The notes under the pieces were generated by a model. It was not told where the DNA came from and ran no database searches. It saw only the letters and a list, made by a program, of their open reading frames with translations. Positions 1-7,952 of a stretch of 64,000 nt of DNA are shown here, piece by piece; the first letter of the stretch is position 1; each line of letters opens with the position of its first letter. The stretch comes from Micavibrio_A sp964539025. GTDB taxonomy: Bacteria; Pseudomonadota; Alphaproteobacteria; Micavibrionales; Micavibrionaceae. The DNA lies in contig CAZIFA010000010.1 of the NCBI GenBank assembly GCA_964539025.1, forward strand, positions 1 through 64,000, written 5' to 3'. A program made the translations under genes and the position numbers.

Positions 1-97
1 CGCACCCGTGCGCCACTCACCCGAAGGTTCGTTCGACTTGCATGTTTTAGGCCTGCCGCCAGCGTTCGTTCTGAGCCAGGATCAAACTCTCATGTTT
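1..97 (-). rRNA. rrs: 16S ribosomal RNA, 5' end (partial)
   Basis: The reverse complement contains the universal 5' 16S segment AGAGTTTGATCCTGGCTCAG followed by the conserved AACGCTGGCGGCAGGCCTAA and ACATGCAAGTCGAACG stretches, so this is the start of a 16S gene read leftwards off the window. The mature 5' end is estimated about 9 bases before AGAGTTTG, so the boundary is good to a few bases. The leader and promoter lie to the right (98-428). The rest of the rRNA operon is outside the window. Confidence 0.97.
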
Positions 98-110
98 GAT
101 CTCATCTCAA

Positions 111-169
111 ATCACTTCTCAAATTAAATTGAAGTGTCCTAGAACACTTCAAAATCACTAAGAAGTGAT
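111..169 (-). other. nested hairpin in the 16S rRNA leader
   Basis: In the transcribed leader just upstream of 16S, ATCACTTCT (111-119) can pair with AGAAGTGAT (161-169), enclosing a perfect GAAGTGT/ACACTTC hairpin (131-137 with 144-150). A further CATAACT/AGTTATG hairpin lies at 198-214. Structures here normally take part in precursor processing, for example RNase III cleavage of the 16S precursor stem; that role is inferred. The partner strand downstream of 16S is not in the window. Confidence 0.45.
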
Positions 170-399
170 AGAAAAGTGCAAGGACCTGCTTGCGTCACAT
201 AACTATAAGTTATGTTTTATAGATACGTGGCAAGACAGGTCTTTATGTATGTGTTCAACACATCCACGGACGCTGCTGCCTGCGTATCTTCTCTTTCTTA
301 TTCACGATGTACAAGAACCGAAGGCGCACTGACTACCAAAGAGGCGATCAGCCCGCAAGTATTATTTCGGGTTACCCCGATAATTTTTAGAGATGTCGA

Positions 400-428
400 T
401 TTATAGCTGTTTAGGCCGTCGACGTCAA
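400..428 (-). promoter_or_regulatory. rRNA operon promoter
   Basis: Reading leftwards, TTGACG (423-428) is followed after exactly 17 bases by TATAAA (400-405), one mismatch each from the sigma-70 consensus. The start point would be near 393, giving a leader of about 295 bases before 16S. No other promoter of this quality lies between here and the 16S gene. Position, spacing and match make it the likely rrn promoter; upstream elements are not obvious. Confidence 0.75.
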
Positions 429-480
429 CTTTGAAAGGGGTGCCTCAAACCTAGTGATTTTTGGCTTTCTTTCGAAGAGA

Positions 481-502
481 AACGCGGGTTTAACCCCGCG
501 TT
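481..502 (-). terminator. possible terminator after the 561-1160 gene
   Basis: AACGCGGG (481-488) and CCCGCGTT (495-502) form a perfect 8-bp stem with a 6-base loop. On the minus strand it is followed by TTTCTC, a poor T tract. It lies between the stop of the minus-strand gene at 561 and the rRNA promoter, so it would insulate the rRNA operon. The weak T tract keeps confidence low. Confidence 0.35.
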
Positions 503-560
503 GTGGAGGGGGTTATATAACGATGGTTCGCCCCGTGTAAACCTTTTTTTTAAGATTTTT

Positions 561-1160
561 TTAATTTTTCTCAAAAGTCGGGTTTTTAAGCAGTTTTCGC
601 GCCGTTTCAGCCAAACCCTCGATATGGCGTATGGATGCTTCGACATAGTCGGAATTGTCTTCTGGATTGATCTCAAAGTGCTTATCGCGTTTTGCATCCA
701 TTACATTCTTGAAGATAGTCCTGATTGTATCGTCTGGATCAATGCTGCTCATTATATCGTAATGGCGCTCATCCACGTAAAGCAGACACCGGGCCGGCCT
801 GTAGCCACCAAGGATGCAGCCCTTGTCCTTTTCATGATAAGGGCAAGCTGAATGTCCGGGATCTCCGCCCAGAACACGCCCTTCCTGCCGGGCTTCATAT
901 GCGATTTCCGGCCATTTTCGGGGCAATGCGAGGGCAAGTTCACCATCCAATCCATCGTCGAACATGTGCGGCGATGCGTGGCAGGAGCCTATCCCGTCTT
1001 CGATCCAATCCCCTGGTTGCGCGTCATTTACGACCGTATAGACGCCATCAATGACTGCATTGGCGACACGGACATACTGCACCATCAGAACGCCCTCTTT
1101 GGCTTCTCTGGTAGCTCTTAGCGTTTGCAATTCAGTGTCGACAAGACCCAGCACGGCCAA
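561..1160 (-). CDS. cysteine-rich protein, possibly a YkgJ-type metal-binding protein
   Basis: 199 residues from a TTG start preceded by AAAGGAAAAGGGC, a good Shine-Dalgarno; a GTG two codons in is an alternative. No signal peptide or membrane segment. A cysteine/histidine array reads SCHASPH (about 59-65), then CPYHEKDKGC and GYRPARC (about 106-126). The spacing and the RPxRC ending resemble the YkgJ/UPF0153 zinc-or-iron-chelating family, but the family's first CxxCC element is not intact, so the assignment is tentative. It lies between a DUF1489 gene and the rRNA operon on the same strand, with no functional link apparent. The C-terminal third is charged and helical. Confidence 0.7.
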   Translation of the reverse strand: MAVLGLVDTELQTLRATREAKEGVLMVQYVRVANAVIDGVYTVVNDAQPGDWIEDGIGSCHASPHMFDDGLDGELALALPRKWPEIAYEARQEGRVLGGDPGHSACPYHEKDKGCILGGYRPARCLLYVDERHYDIMSSIDPDDTIRTIFKNVMDAKRDKHFEINPEDNSDYVEASIRHIEGLAETARKLLKNPTFEKN

Positions 1161-1256
1161 AGCCCTTTTCCTTTAAAATGCGGAAACTGGGCTTGTTTTT
1201 TAATTATGTCAATAAAATAATGAGTGGGGACCTGACGGTGGCCAATAAGTAAAAAC

Positions 1257-1703
1257 CTACAAAAGACCAAGCTTTTTCAGCTCCACAGCCATTTCTTCGG
1301 GCATATCGTCTTCATTCTCACCCGTGATATAGAGGCGGCGATCAGCGGGGACGCCTTTTCCTTCCAGATACCGCCAGCCCTGAATGGCGCGTTTTTGCTG
1401 GGAATATGTGCGCCAAAGCTGTGGTTCCACGACGATCTTGCACCATGTGTCGCTTTCATCCTGCGCCATTTCAAAGCCGAGGATTTTTTGGCGCACCTGA
1501 ATCCGGTTCTTTAAAATCCAGTAGATGGACCCGCCGCTTTCGATGATTTCATCGGCCCGTTTGGGCGCGTAGCGCGTATAGGCCCAGGTGACCTTTTTGC
1601 CGTTATAGACAAACTTGTTGTTGGCCTGACGGGCGATCAACTGGTCGATTTCCTGAAGGCCTGCGGCGGTTTTTAGGAGATTAAGGGACATATCCAAAGA
1701 CAT
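1257..1703 (-). CDS. DUF1489 family protein
   Basis: About 148 residues. The sequence matches the alphaproteobacterial DUF1489 family as I know it: an N-terminal SLNLLKTAAG, the KRADEIIESGGSIYWILKN block, IQVRQKILGFE, and the QKRAIQGWRYLEGKGVPADR block. The family has no established function. The open frame extends to 1937, but that would overlap the divergent exporter gene at 1837 and adds nothing family-like, so I start at the ATG of MSLDMSLNLL (1703); the second Met at 1691 is equally possible. No membrane segment. It faces away from the polysaccharide locus, which probably shares the 1704-1836 promoter region. Confidence 0.85.
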   Translation of the reverse strand: MSLDMSLNLLKTAAGLQEIDQLIARQANNKFVYNGKKVTWAYTRYAPKRADEIIESGGSIYWILKNRIQVRQKILGFEMAQDESDTWCKIVVEPQLWRTYSQQKRAIQGWRYLEGKGVPADRRLYITGENEDDMPEEMAVELKKLGLL

Positions 1704-1836
1704 AACCCGTCCGGCCAGCCCCGGCAATGGGGTTAGACGCGCCTGATGGTGCTTTTTTACGCAATTTACCGGATTCACAAAGGGCGCATACCGCTGTATA
1801 GTTGTATCCGGTTTAACAACCTCCCGCCCCGGCCCC

Positions 1837-4353
1837 ATGTTTTCACGCATTCGCCCGTTTTCCAGACCGCTCCTGACCGGCCTCGCTTTGATCATCGTTG
1901 CGAGTCCGAGCGTTATGGCGCAGGAACTGGCCTCCAATTACAGCGCACCGTTCGATGATGAAACCGACGCTATGGCACCGCTTCCTCCGGTTGCACCGCC
2001 GATCACGCGCGAAGAAATCGAACCCAGACCGTTATCGCTCGAAGATTTAGAACAACTCACCGCGACATCGCGCAAAGTTGCTTACAACCCCAGAAGCAAA
2101 AGCACATCGGCGGTTGAATCGATGTATTCGGATCGCGCGGAAGAAGACCTCGAACTCTTCGGTTATGATTTATTCAACACAGGCGAAAAACCGTCCACGA
2201 CAATTCCCGCAGGCATGGTTCAGGACAATTACATCTTAAGCAATGGCGACAAGCTTGAAATCACCATTCGCGGGCAGGAAAACGCGCGCAAAATCTATGA
2301 AGTAAATTCGCAAGGCGAATTGGTCACCGATAATCTTTCGACCATGATGGTCACGGGAAAAACGCTTGGTGAAGTACGCAGAACACTCGAAGACGAAGCG
2401 GCGCGGCTGCACAATGTAGAAATCAATGTAAGCCTGACGGCGCCGCGCCAGATCGATATTCTTGTCATCGGCGATGTCGTCAAGCCGGGGCGAAAAACAT
2501 TGACCGCGTTTCATTCCATTTTGGATGCTCTGCAAGAAGCGAATGGTATTAAAAAGACGGGTTCGCTGCGTCGGATAAAACTGGTGCGCGATGGCAAAAG
2601 CGAATTTATCGATCTTTATTCCATGCTGATGCAAGGTGGATCGGGCGCGGATAAAACCATTCGCGAAGGCGACAGGATCATCGTGCCGCCTATCGGGCCG
2701 ACGGTCGCCGTGGCAGGCGCAGTCAAACGCCCCGCGATTTATGAGATCAAGCGCGGCGAGAATTTAAGCACGCTGGAAATGCTCGGCATGGCGGGCGGCG
2801 TTCTGGCACCGGGCAGCAATCGTTTCATGCACCTGTCCTTAAACGCCGATGGGCGTGAGACAGTCGAAGATGTATCTGAGCCGGGTAAAAAACTCTTTGG
2901 CGATGGCGGGCTTTTGACGGTCGCACAAGCACAGGAAAAACGCAGCAGCAATGTCGAATTGCAAGGCCATACGCGTGAACCCGGCCAGCATGATCTTAAA
3001 AAAGCCAAGACGCTTTCGGAACTCATCAAAAGCGATCAGGTGTTCGGCGATTCCCTTTACCCGCTCGTCGGTGTCATCGAACGGCGTGATCCAAAATCAT
3101 TGACCAAAACCCTCGTGGAGTTTTCGCCGCGTCAGGTTTTGCAAAAGAATAGCGACCAGCCGCTCAACGAAGGCGATGTCGTGCATCTCTTTTCTATGGA
3201 GCAAATCAGGAAGCTTGGTCAAAATGTTGCCAAAGAGCCGCTTTTGAAAACAATCTCCTATGGCGGTGAAGAAAAAGAAGGGCTGGAAATCAAGGACGGA
3301 ATGATTGCTTCATTCCTTGAAGAACGCGCCGCCTTCGTGCGCGGTGCTGTGCGCCAGCCGGGAGCTTATCCTGTATCGCACGACACAACATTGGAATCGC
3401 TTCTAGCCGTGGCAGGCGGCGTAACGATAGAAGCCAACACCGACAATATCGAAGTTACATCGCGTCTAATCCCGACCGATGAGGAAGCTGATTCTATCGC
3501 CGCCAACCGCAAGACGGTCAGCCTCGACCAAGCTAAGATGCTCGAAATTTGCATCGCACCGGGTGACACGGTGCGCGTAAACCAAAAATTCAACCGCGTC
3601 GAAGAACAAAGCATCACACTTCTGGGCGAGGTAAAAAATCCGGGACGCTATGACCTAACGCCAGGCGATACGATGCTCAGCCTGATTGAACGTGCGGGTG
3701 GCCTCACCGATATTGCCTATCCGGACGGTGTGATTTTCTCGCGCGCATCCGAGCGTAAACAAGAAGAAAGCCGTTACAAGGCGCAGGCACGCGATCTGGA
3801 GATGAAGCTTGCCGAAACCATGCGCCAAGAAGACAAGGATAAAAAACCCGATATCGGACAGGTCACAGCGGCACAGGCATTGATCTCTCAACTTAAAGAA
3901 GCCAAAGCGGTGGGTCGCATCACTGTTGAGGCCGATCCCGATGTTCTAACGACCGATCCGGAACAAAATATTCTGCTCGAAGGCGGCGACAAGATTTATA
4001 TGCCACGCAGGCCACTCAACGTACGCGTAGGCGGCGAAGTGCTATCCCCCGCCTCGCTGCAATTCCGTAAAGGCAAAGACGCCGACACCTATATAGACGA
4101 AGCCGGAGGCACAACCTATTTTGCCGATCTCGACCGCGCCTTCGTTGTTTATCCCGATGGCAGCGCGCAGCCGCTTTCAGTTTCCGCGTGGAAACAAAGC
4201 GTGACGATGATCCCGCCGGGATCGGCCATCATCGTCCCGCGCGACCCCAAACCGTTCGACTTCCTCGAAAGCGCGGAAACGATATCGACCATTCTGGCCA
4301 ATATCGCGCTCACCGGCTTTTATCTGGACGATTTAGGCGATGACAACGACTAA
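1837..4353 (+). CDS. polysaccharide export outer-membrane protein with multiple SLBB repeats
   Basis: 838 residues with a cleavable signal peptide (hydrophobic 12-28, cleavage after VMAQ). A poly-export domain lies near 130-205 (SNGDKLEITIRGQE), followed by about six soluble-ligand-binding beta-grasp repeats. These begin near 206 (IGDVVKPGRK), 288 (AGAVKRPA), 371, 500 (RGAVRQPGAY), 595 (LGEVKNPGRY) and 729 (GGEVLSPASL), several ending in AGG. Wza/GumB-type exporters are about 380 residues with two SLBB domains, so this is an enlarged multi-SLBB form. It would form the periplasmic/outer-membrane channel for a capsule or exopolysaccharide. The stop overlaps the next glycosyltransferase start by 14 bases, so they are cotranscribed. 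Confidence 0.9.
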   Translation: MFSRIRPFSRPLLTGLALIIVASPSVMAQELASNYSAPFDDETDAMAPLPPVAPPITREEIEPRPLSLEDLEQLTATSRKVAYNPRSKSTSAVESMYSDRAEEDLELFGYDLFNTGEKPSTTIPAGMVQDNYILSNGDKLEITIRGQENARKIYEVNSQGELVTDNLSTMMVTGKTLGEVRRTLEDEAARLHNVEINVSLTAPRQIDILVIGDVVKPGRKTLTAFHSILDALQEANGIKKTGSLRRIKLVRDGKSEFIDLYSMLMQGGSGADKTIREGDRIIVPPIGPTVAVAGAVKRPAIYEIKRGENLSTLEMLGMAGGVLAPGSNRFMHLSLNADGRETVEDVSEPGKKLFGDGGLLTVAQAQEKRSSNVELQGHTREPGQHDLKKAKTLSELIKSDQVFGDSLYPLVGVIERRDPKSLTKTLVEFSPRQVLQKNSDQPLNEGDVVHLFSMEQIRKLGQNVAKEPLLKTISYGGEEKEGLEIKDGMIASFLEERAAFVRGAVRQPGAYPVSHDTTLESLLAVAGGVTIEANTDNIEVTSRLIPTDEEADSIAANRKTVSLDQAKMLEICIAPGDTVRVNQKFNRVEEQSITLLGEVKNPGRYDLTPGDTMLSLIERAGGLTDIAYPDGVIFSRASERKQEESRYKAQARDLEMKLAETMRQEDKDKKPDIGQVTAAQALISQLKEAKAVGRITVEADPDVLTTDPEQNILLEGGDKIYMPRRPLNVRVGGEVLSPASLQFRKGKDADTYIDEAGGTTYFADLDRAFVVYPDGSAQPLSVSAWKQSVTMIPPGSAIIVPRDPKPFDFLESAETISTILANIALTGFYLDDLGDDND

Positions 4354-5077
4354 CGCTCCACTTTTTTCCATCATCACCATCACAAAGAACAATCTTGCAG
4401 GCTTTTTGCGAACGCGGGAAGGCCTGAAAAACCAATCTTTTCGTGATTTTGAATGGGTTGTGATCGATGGAAATTCAACAGACGGCACAAAAGATATTCT
4501 GCCTTTCGGTTCTTTAAGTGAAGAAGACATCGGCATTTACGACGCGATGAACAAAGGCATCGAGCGCTCGAAGGGGGATTATCTTTTGTTCCTGAACGCA
4601 GGCGATGTCTTATCCGATGCGGACATTCTCGCGACTATTGCCAAAACCATCACAGCAGAAAAACCGGATTTTATGTACGGCGATGCGCTGGAAACAGGTG
4701 GATTTTATAAAAAAGCTCGACATCATAAACATCTAGACTGGGGCATGTTCACGCATCATCAGGCGATAATTTACCGGCGGGAATGCATTGGTGCTCTGCG
4801 CTATGAACCGCATTATAAAATTGCGGGAGATTATGCGTTCACACGCGCCTTTTTAAGAAATTGTCGCGTGGTTTCCTACATTCCTGCTGCTATCTGTATT
4901 TTTGAAACAGGCGGCATATCGCAACAAAATCAACGTCTGGGCCGCATAGAACAATATAAAGCCCGCCAAAGAGCAGGTTGTTCGTTACCGATAAACGCGA
5001 TGGTTTTTACAGGCCAGAGCGCAACAGCGATGCTCAAACAATACGCACCCAAGACCTATCACAAACTAAAAGCATAA
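4340..5077 (+). CDS. family 2 glycosyltransferase
   Basis: 245 residues with a GT-A fold of the GT2 type. The N-terminus FSIITITKNNLAGFLRTREG is the nucleotide-sugar-binding start, WVVIDGNSTDGT is the second beta strand, and FLNAGD occupies the metal-binding DxD position in a variant form. MYGDAL and HHQAIIYRRE, then a DYAFTRAFL helix, are typical of colanic-acid-type (WcaA/WcaE-like) transferases. No membrane segment. It would add one sugar to a lipid-linked repeat unit at the inner membrane; donor and acceptor cannot be told. Its start lies inside the exporter gene. It converges on the next minus-strand gene with one base between the stops. Confidence 0.88.
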   Translation: MTTTNAPLFSIITITKNNLAGFLRTREGLKNQSFRDFEWVVIDGNSTDGTKDILPFGSLSEEDIGIYDAMNKGIERSKGDYLLFLNAGDVLSDADILATIAKTITAEKPDFMYGDALETGGFYKKARHHKHLDWGMFTHHQAIIYRRECIGALRYEPHYKIAGDYAFTRAFLRNCRVVSYIPAAICIFETGGISQQNQRLGRIEQYKARQRAGCSLPINAMVFTGQSATAMLKQYAPKTYHKLKA

Positions 5078-5078
5078 T

Positions 5079-5873
5079 TCAGCCGGCGTGATATTTCGAT
5101 TTTTCTGCAAAGATGGCAGCGTTCCTTTTCCATTCAAGAAAGCCCATCCGTACGCCGTAATAATAAACAAACAACACGGCATTCTTGAACGGCAGGCGAC
5201 GATACATTGTTTTTAAAAATTCACGGGCTTTTACAGGGTCTTGCGGATGCGCATTACGGGATTCCATCCCTGCCCGCCATAACGCATAGCCTTCGTGGCG
5301 TGATTGATATCGCGGTTTATCTTCCAGTGCGTGATGCAAGACTGCGTTTTTCAACGTGGGAATTTTACCTTTCACGCCACGCTTTAAAACGGGCTGGTAA
5401 TGACCTTCCATTTCACCCATACCAGGAAGGCCCAGATCATCCACCACCGGAAATTCAATTTGCCTACGATCAAACAGGCAAAGTTTTTTATTGTGCAGGC
5501 CGTATTTCAAAACATGCCCGTCCACGACATAAAACCCCTTCACGAAATAACCCGGCGTAGACCAGTCAAGCGCCACAATTTCATCGCACAAAGACGGCGT
5601 CGCCTCTTCATCCGCGTCGATAAAGAAAATCCGATCATGTTTGAGTGCCAGCGTATCCAGCGCCCACTGCCGCTTTTTGGGATAGGTGCCGTTCCATGCA
5701 AAAGATTCCACACGCACACCGAACGAGCGTGCAATATCGCAAGTGGCGTCTGTACTGTTAGAATCAATGACGACGATCTCATCAAACCGTTCAAGCGAGG
5801 CAAGGCATCGCGGAAGGTTTTTTTCTTCGTTCAATGTCGTGATAATGGCGGTGACGGAAATTTTAGCGGACAT
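5079..5873 (-). CDS. family 2 glycosyltransferase, WaaE/KdtX-like
   Basis: 264 residues from the ATG at 5873; the frame stays open to 6008, but that stretch is the Wzz-like gene in another frame. ITTLNEEKNLPRCLASL starts a GT2 domain, IVVIDSNSTDAT follows, and FFIDADEEAT holds the DxD metal site. The later YGVRMGFLEWKRNAA segment matches lipopolysaccharide-core glucosyltransferases of the WaaE type. The start overlaps the end of the Wzz-like gene by 11 bases, so the two are translationally coupled. The substrate is inferred from family resemblance only. Confidence 0.88.
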   Translation of the reverse strand: MSAKISVTAIITTLNEEKNLPRCLASLERFDEIVVIDSNSTDATCDIARSFGVRVESFAWNGTYPKKRQWALDTLALKHDRIFFIDADEEATPSLCDEIVALDWSTPGYFVKGFYVVDGHVLKYGLHNKKLCLFDRRQIEFPVVDDLGLPGMGEMEGHYQPVLKRGVKGKIPTLKNAVLHHALEDKPRYQSRHEGYALWRAGMESRNAHPQDPVKAREFLKTMYRRLPFKNAVLFVYYYGVRMGFLEWKRNAAIFAEKSKYHAG

Positions 5874-6681
5874 GGCGCATCGTCCAGATAAGATAGCCGA
5901 CCCCTGCCCCAACCAGCGCGAAAACAGCATAGAGCAAAGACTTATCCGGCCATATAGGCTTTGGCGTGCTTGATGGCGGCTCCACCATAATGGCGGCGTA
6001 AGGCTCATCCAGATTGGCCAGCATCTGGATATGTTCTTGTTGCATCAAAAGATCGGTGATGCCCTTGCGGTGATCGGGATTCACGGTTTTTTGTAGTGTC
6101 GCGGTTAAATAATTGATCCGGCTTTCCGACTGGCGGCGACGGTCACGACGGATCAACTGGTCCGAAACAAGATGAACCTTGCGCAAAAAGGCAGCGGCAA
6201 AAGCCGCATCCGGGTGTCTGTAACTGATCCGGCGAAGCGGCGTGGTACCCAGATGTTCAATCTTTATATGCTTTGCCAGATATTCGGCCAGTTCTTCGGC
6301 ATTCCATTCATCCGCTTTTTTCGACCAACTGCCATCCCGCGCGATGCCAGAAAGCACGCTTTCATCTTTCAGTAAAATCGTGGCAACCGCGGTTCCCTGG
6401 ATCGTGTACATGAAGCGGTAAAAATCCGTGGAAATTCCTTCCTGATCGCGCGGACGCCAGAACGGCAGGTTCATGGATTCCCCATCCGATACTTTCGAGG
6501 CGTAATCGCCCAGTGCATACCCATCAGCGGGCGCGACGATCATGCTGCCGCGATATAACGGCGTGGAAAGCAAGGCCACGAAAAAGGCGATAACGATAAA
6601 GCTTGCGGCAAAAATTAACACATAACGGCGCGCGGCCCAAACATCGGAGAGAAGATCGGCCAGCGTCTGTTCTCCCCGCAT
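5863..6681 (-). CDS. Wzz-like polysaccharide chain-length determinant
   Basis: 272 residues in Wzz topology: a short cytoplasmic N-terminus, a first membrane segment near 20-40 (VLIFAASFIVIAFFVALL), a mostly helical periplasmic middle, and a second membrane segment near 246-264 preceded by the proline-rich PPSSTPKPIWP motif usual in the family. It lacks a tyrosine-kinase domain. Wzz proteins set the modal length of O-antigen or capsule chains made by Wzy, and a Wzy-like gene lies two genes upstream. The next gene starts within its last codons. Confidence 0.85.
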   Translation of the reverse strand: MRGEQTLADLLSDVWAARRYVLIFAASFIVIAFFVALLSTPLYRGSMIVAPADGYALGDYASKVSDGESMNLPFWRPRDQEGISTDFYRFMYTIQGTAVATILLKDESVLSGIARDGSWSKKADEWNAEELAEYLAKHIKIEHLGTTPLRRISYRHPDAAFAAAFLRKVHLVSDQLIRRDRRRQSESRINYLTATLQKTVNPDHRKGITDLLMQQEHIQMLANLDEPYAAIMVEPPSSTPKPIWPDKSLLYAVFALVGAGVGYLIWTMRHVR

Positions 6682-6691
6682 GAATGTGACC

Positions 6692-7927
6692 CTATGCGTA
6701 ACGTGTCTGGATGGTGGTCTCCGCTTCTTTCATGATCGAAAGAATGGATTTAACGGGTCGGGAATCCGCCGCCGCCTGTTCCGCGCCCTGTTGCGCGCTA
6801 AACCACGCATCGGAATCATTGCGGAAGTAAAGAACAGCCTGTGCCAGCGTTTGCCCGTCGCCTTGCGGCACAATCGCGCCGCAACCGTAATCACGTATCA
6901 TGCGACCGATCTCCGTATCGGCGGGTCCGACATAAATCGTGGGCCGCGCGGCGGCAATGGCAGAATAGAATTTGCACGGCACCAAAAGCCCGGCGGTATC
7001 GTCGCGCACGCTGATAAGATGCAGATCACCGCTTTCCATGAGGTCTTTGAGACAGCTTGCTGGCTGGTATGGCAACAGCTTGATATTTTGCAGGCCGCGA
7101 CGCGAACGTTCCGCCGACAGTCGGTCATGGGCTGGTCCCTCGCCCACGAAAACAAATTCGATCTCCGGATAAGGCGAAAGATATTCGGCGGCTTCAAGTA
7201 TCGCCTTCATCGGATGGGCGCGGCCAATATTTCCAGCATAAAGTATCCTGAAACGCGGTGAGTCATCACGCAGCAAAGTTTCGGCGGGACGCGCCATCGG
7301 CACGTTATCCTTGATGCGAACATCTGCGCGACCGATCTTCTTGTTGGGATCAACCAGTTCCATATCCGGCCAGTTGGGAATCATGGAAATGCGTCCCGTC
7401 TCAACACCGGTATGGGCAAGATATTTGGCCATGCAGCGACCCACGGCGATAACCTTACCGCTCTTGTTCATCGAACGACGCGCGCTGCGGCTCAACGCCT
7501 TTAGAATGAATTGCGGCATCTTCACGCCTATGGACGGGAACAGATCGGGATAAAGATCCTGACACCAATGCATGTGGCTGCAGCGTTTTTTGCGCGAATA
7601 GCGGCGGCCGATCGTCACCAGCAACGGCGGATCAGTCAGGGTGATGACGAGATCGTGGCGCGGTTGTTTCATCGCCGCGCGATACAGTTTCCACAAGACG
7701 CGGCCATAGGAGATGACGCCGCGAGGATTGATCGGTGCCTTAACGCGAAATACATTGATGCCACCGTCCTTTTCAGAAAAAGTTTTTTCACCGGTGGTTA
7801 AGACGGTTACAATCCACCCAGCGCGCGCCATTTCTCGGGCCAGATCGCGCAACACGCGACCGCTCGCCCCGCGCGAAGGCGGGTAGACGCGATTGATCAA
7901 CAATACAGACGGCTTCACGTTCGGCAT
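6692..7927 (-). CDS. family 4 glycosyltransferase
   Basis: 411 residues from the ATG at 7927 (MPNVKPSVLL), with AGGT just upstream. An upstream in-frame start at 7999 would overlap the polymerase gene, so I prefer the shorter form. The N-terminal domain has VYPPSRGASGRVLRDLAREMARAG. The C-terminal GT-B domain has ILYAGNIGRAHPMKAILEAA and VFVGEGPAHDRL, then PCKFYSAIAAARPTIYVG, all typical of WbuB/GT4 sugar transferases. No membrane segment; it should act at the cytoplasmic face in repeat-unit assembly. It lies 25 bases downstream of the polymerase gene in the same operon. Confidence 0.9.
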   Translation of the reverse strand: MPNVKPSVLLINRVYPPSRGASGRVLRDLAREMARAGWIVTVLTTGEKTFSEKDGGINVFRVKAPINPRGVISYGRVLWKLYRAAMKQPRHDLVITLTDPPLLVTIGRRYSRKKRCSHMHWCQDLYPDLFPSIGVKMPQFILKALSRSARRSMNKSGKVIAVGRCMAKYLAHTGVETGRISMIPNWPDMELVDPNKKIGRADVRIKDNVPMARPAETLLRDDSPRFRILYAGNIGRAHPMKAILEAAEYLSPYPEIEFVFVGEGPAHDRLSAERSRRGLQNIKLLPYQPASCLKDLMESGDLHLISVRDDTAGLLVPCKFYSAIAAARPTIYVGPADTEIGRMIRDYGCGAIVPQGDGQTLAQAVLYFRNDSDAWFSAQQGAEQAAADSRPVKSILSIMKEAETTIQTRYA

Positions 7928-7952
7928 TTTACCTAGCCCGTACTCCTGTGTT

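Noticed and set aside
198..214. CATAACT/AGTTATG hairpin as a terminator in the rRNA leader
   Set aside because: No T tract and it lies within the transcribed leader; mentioned only as leader structure.
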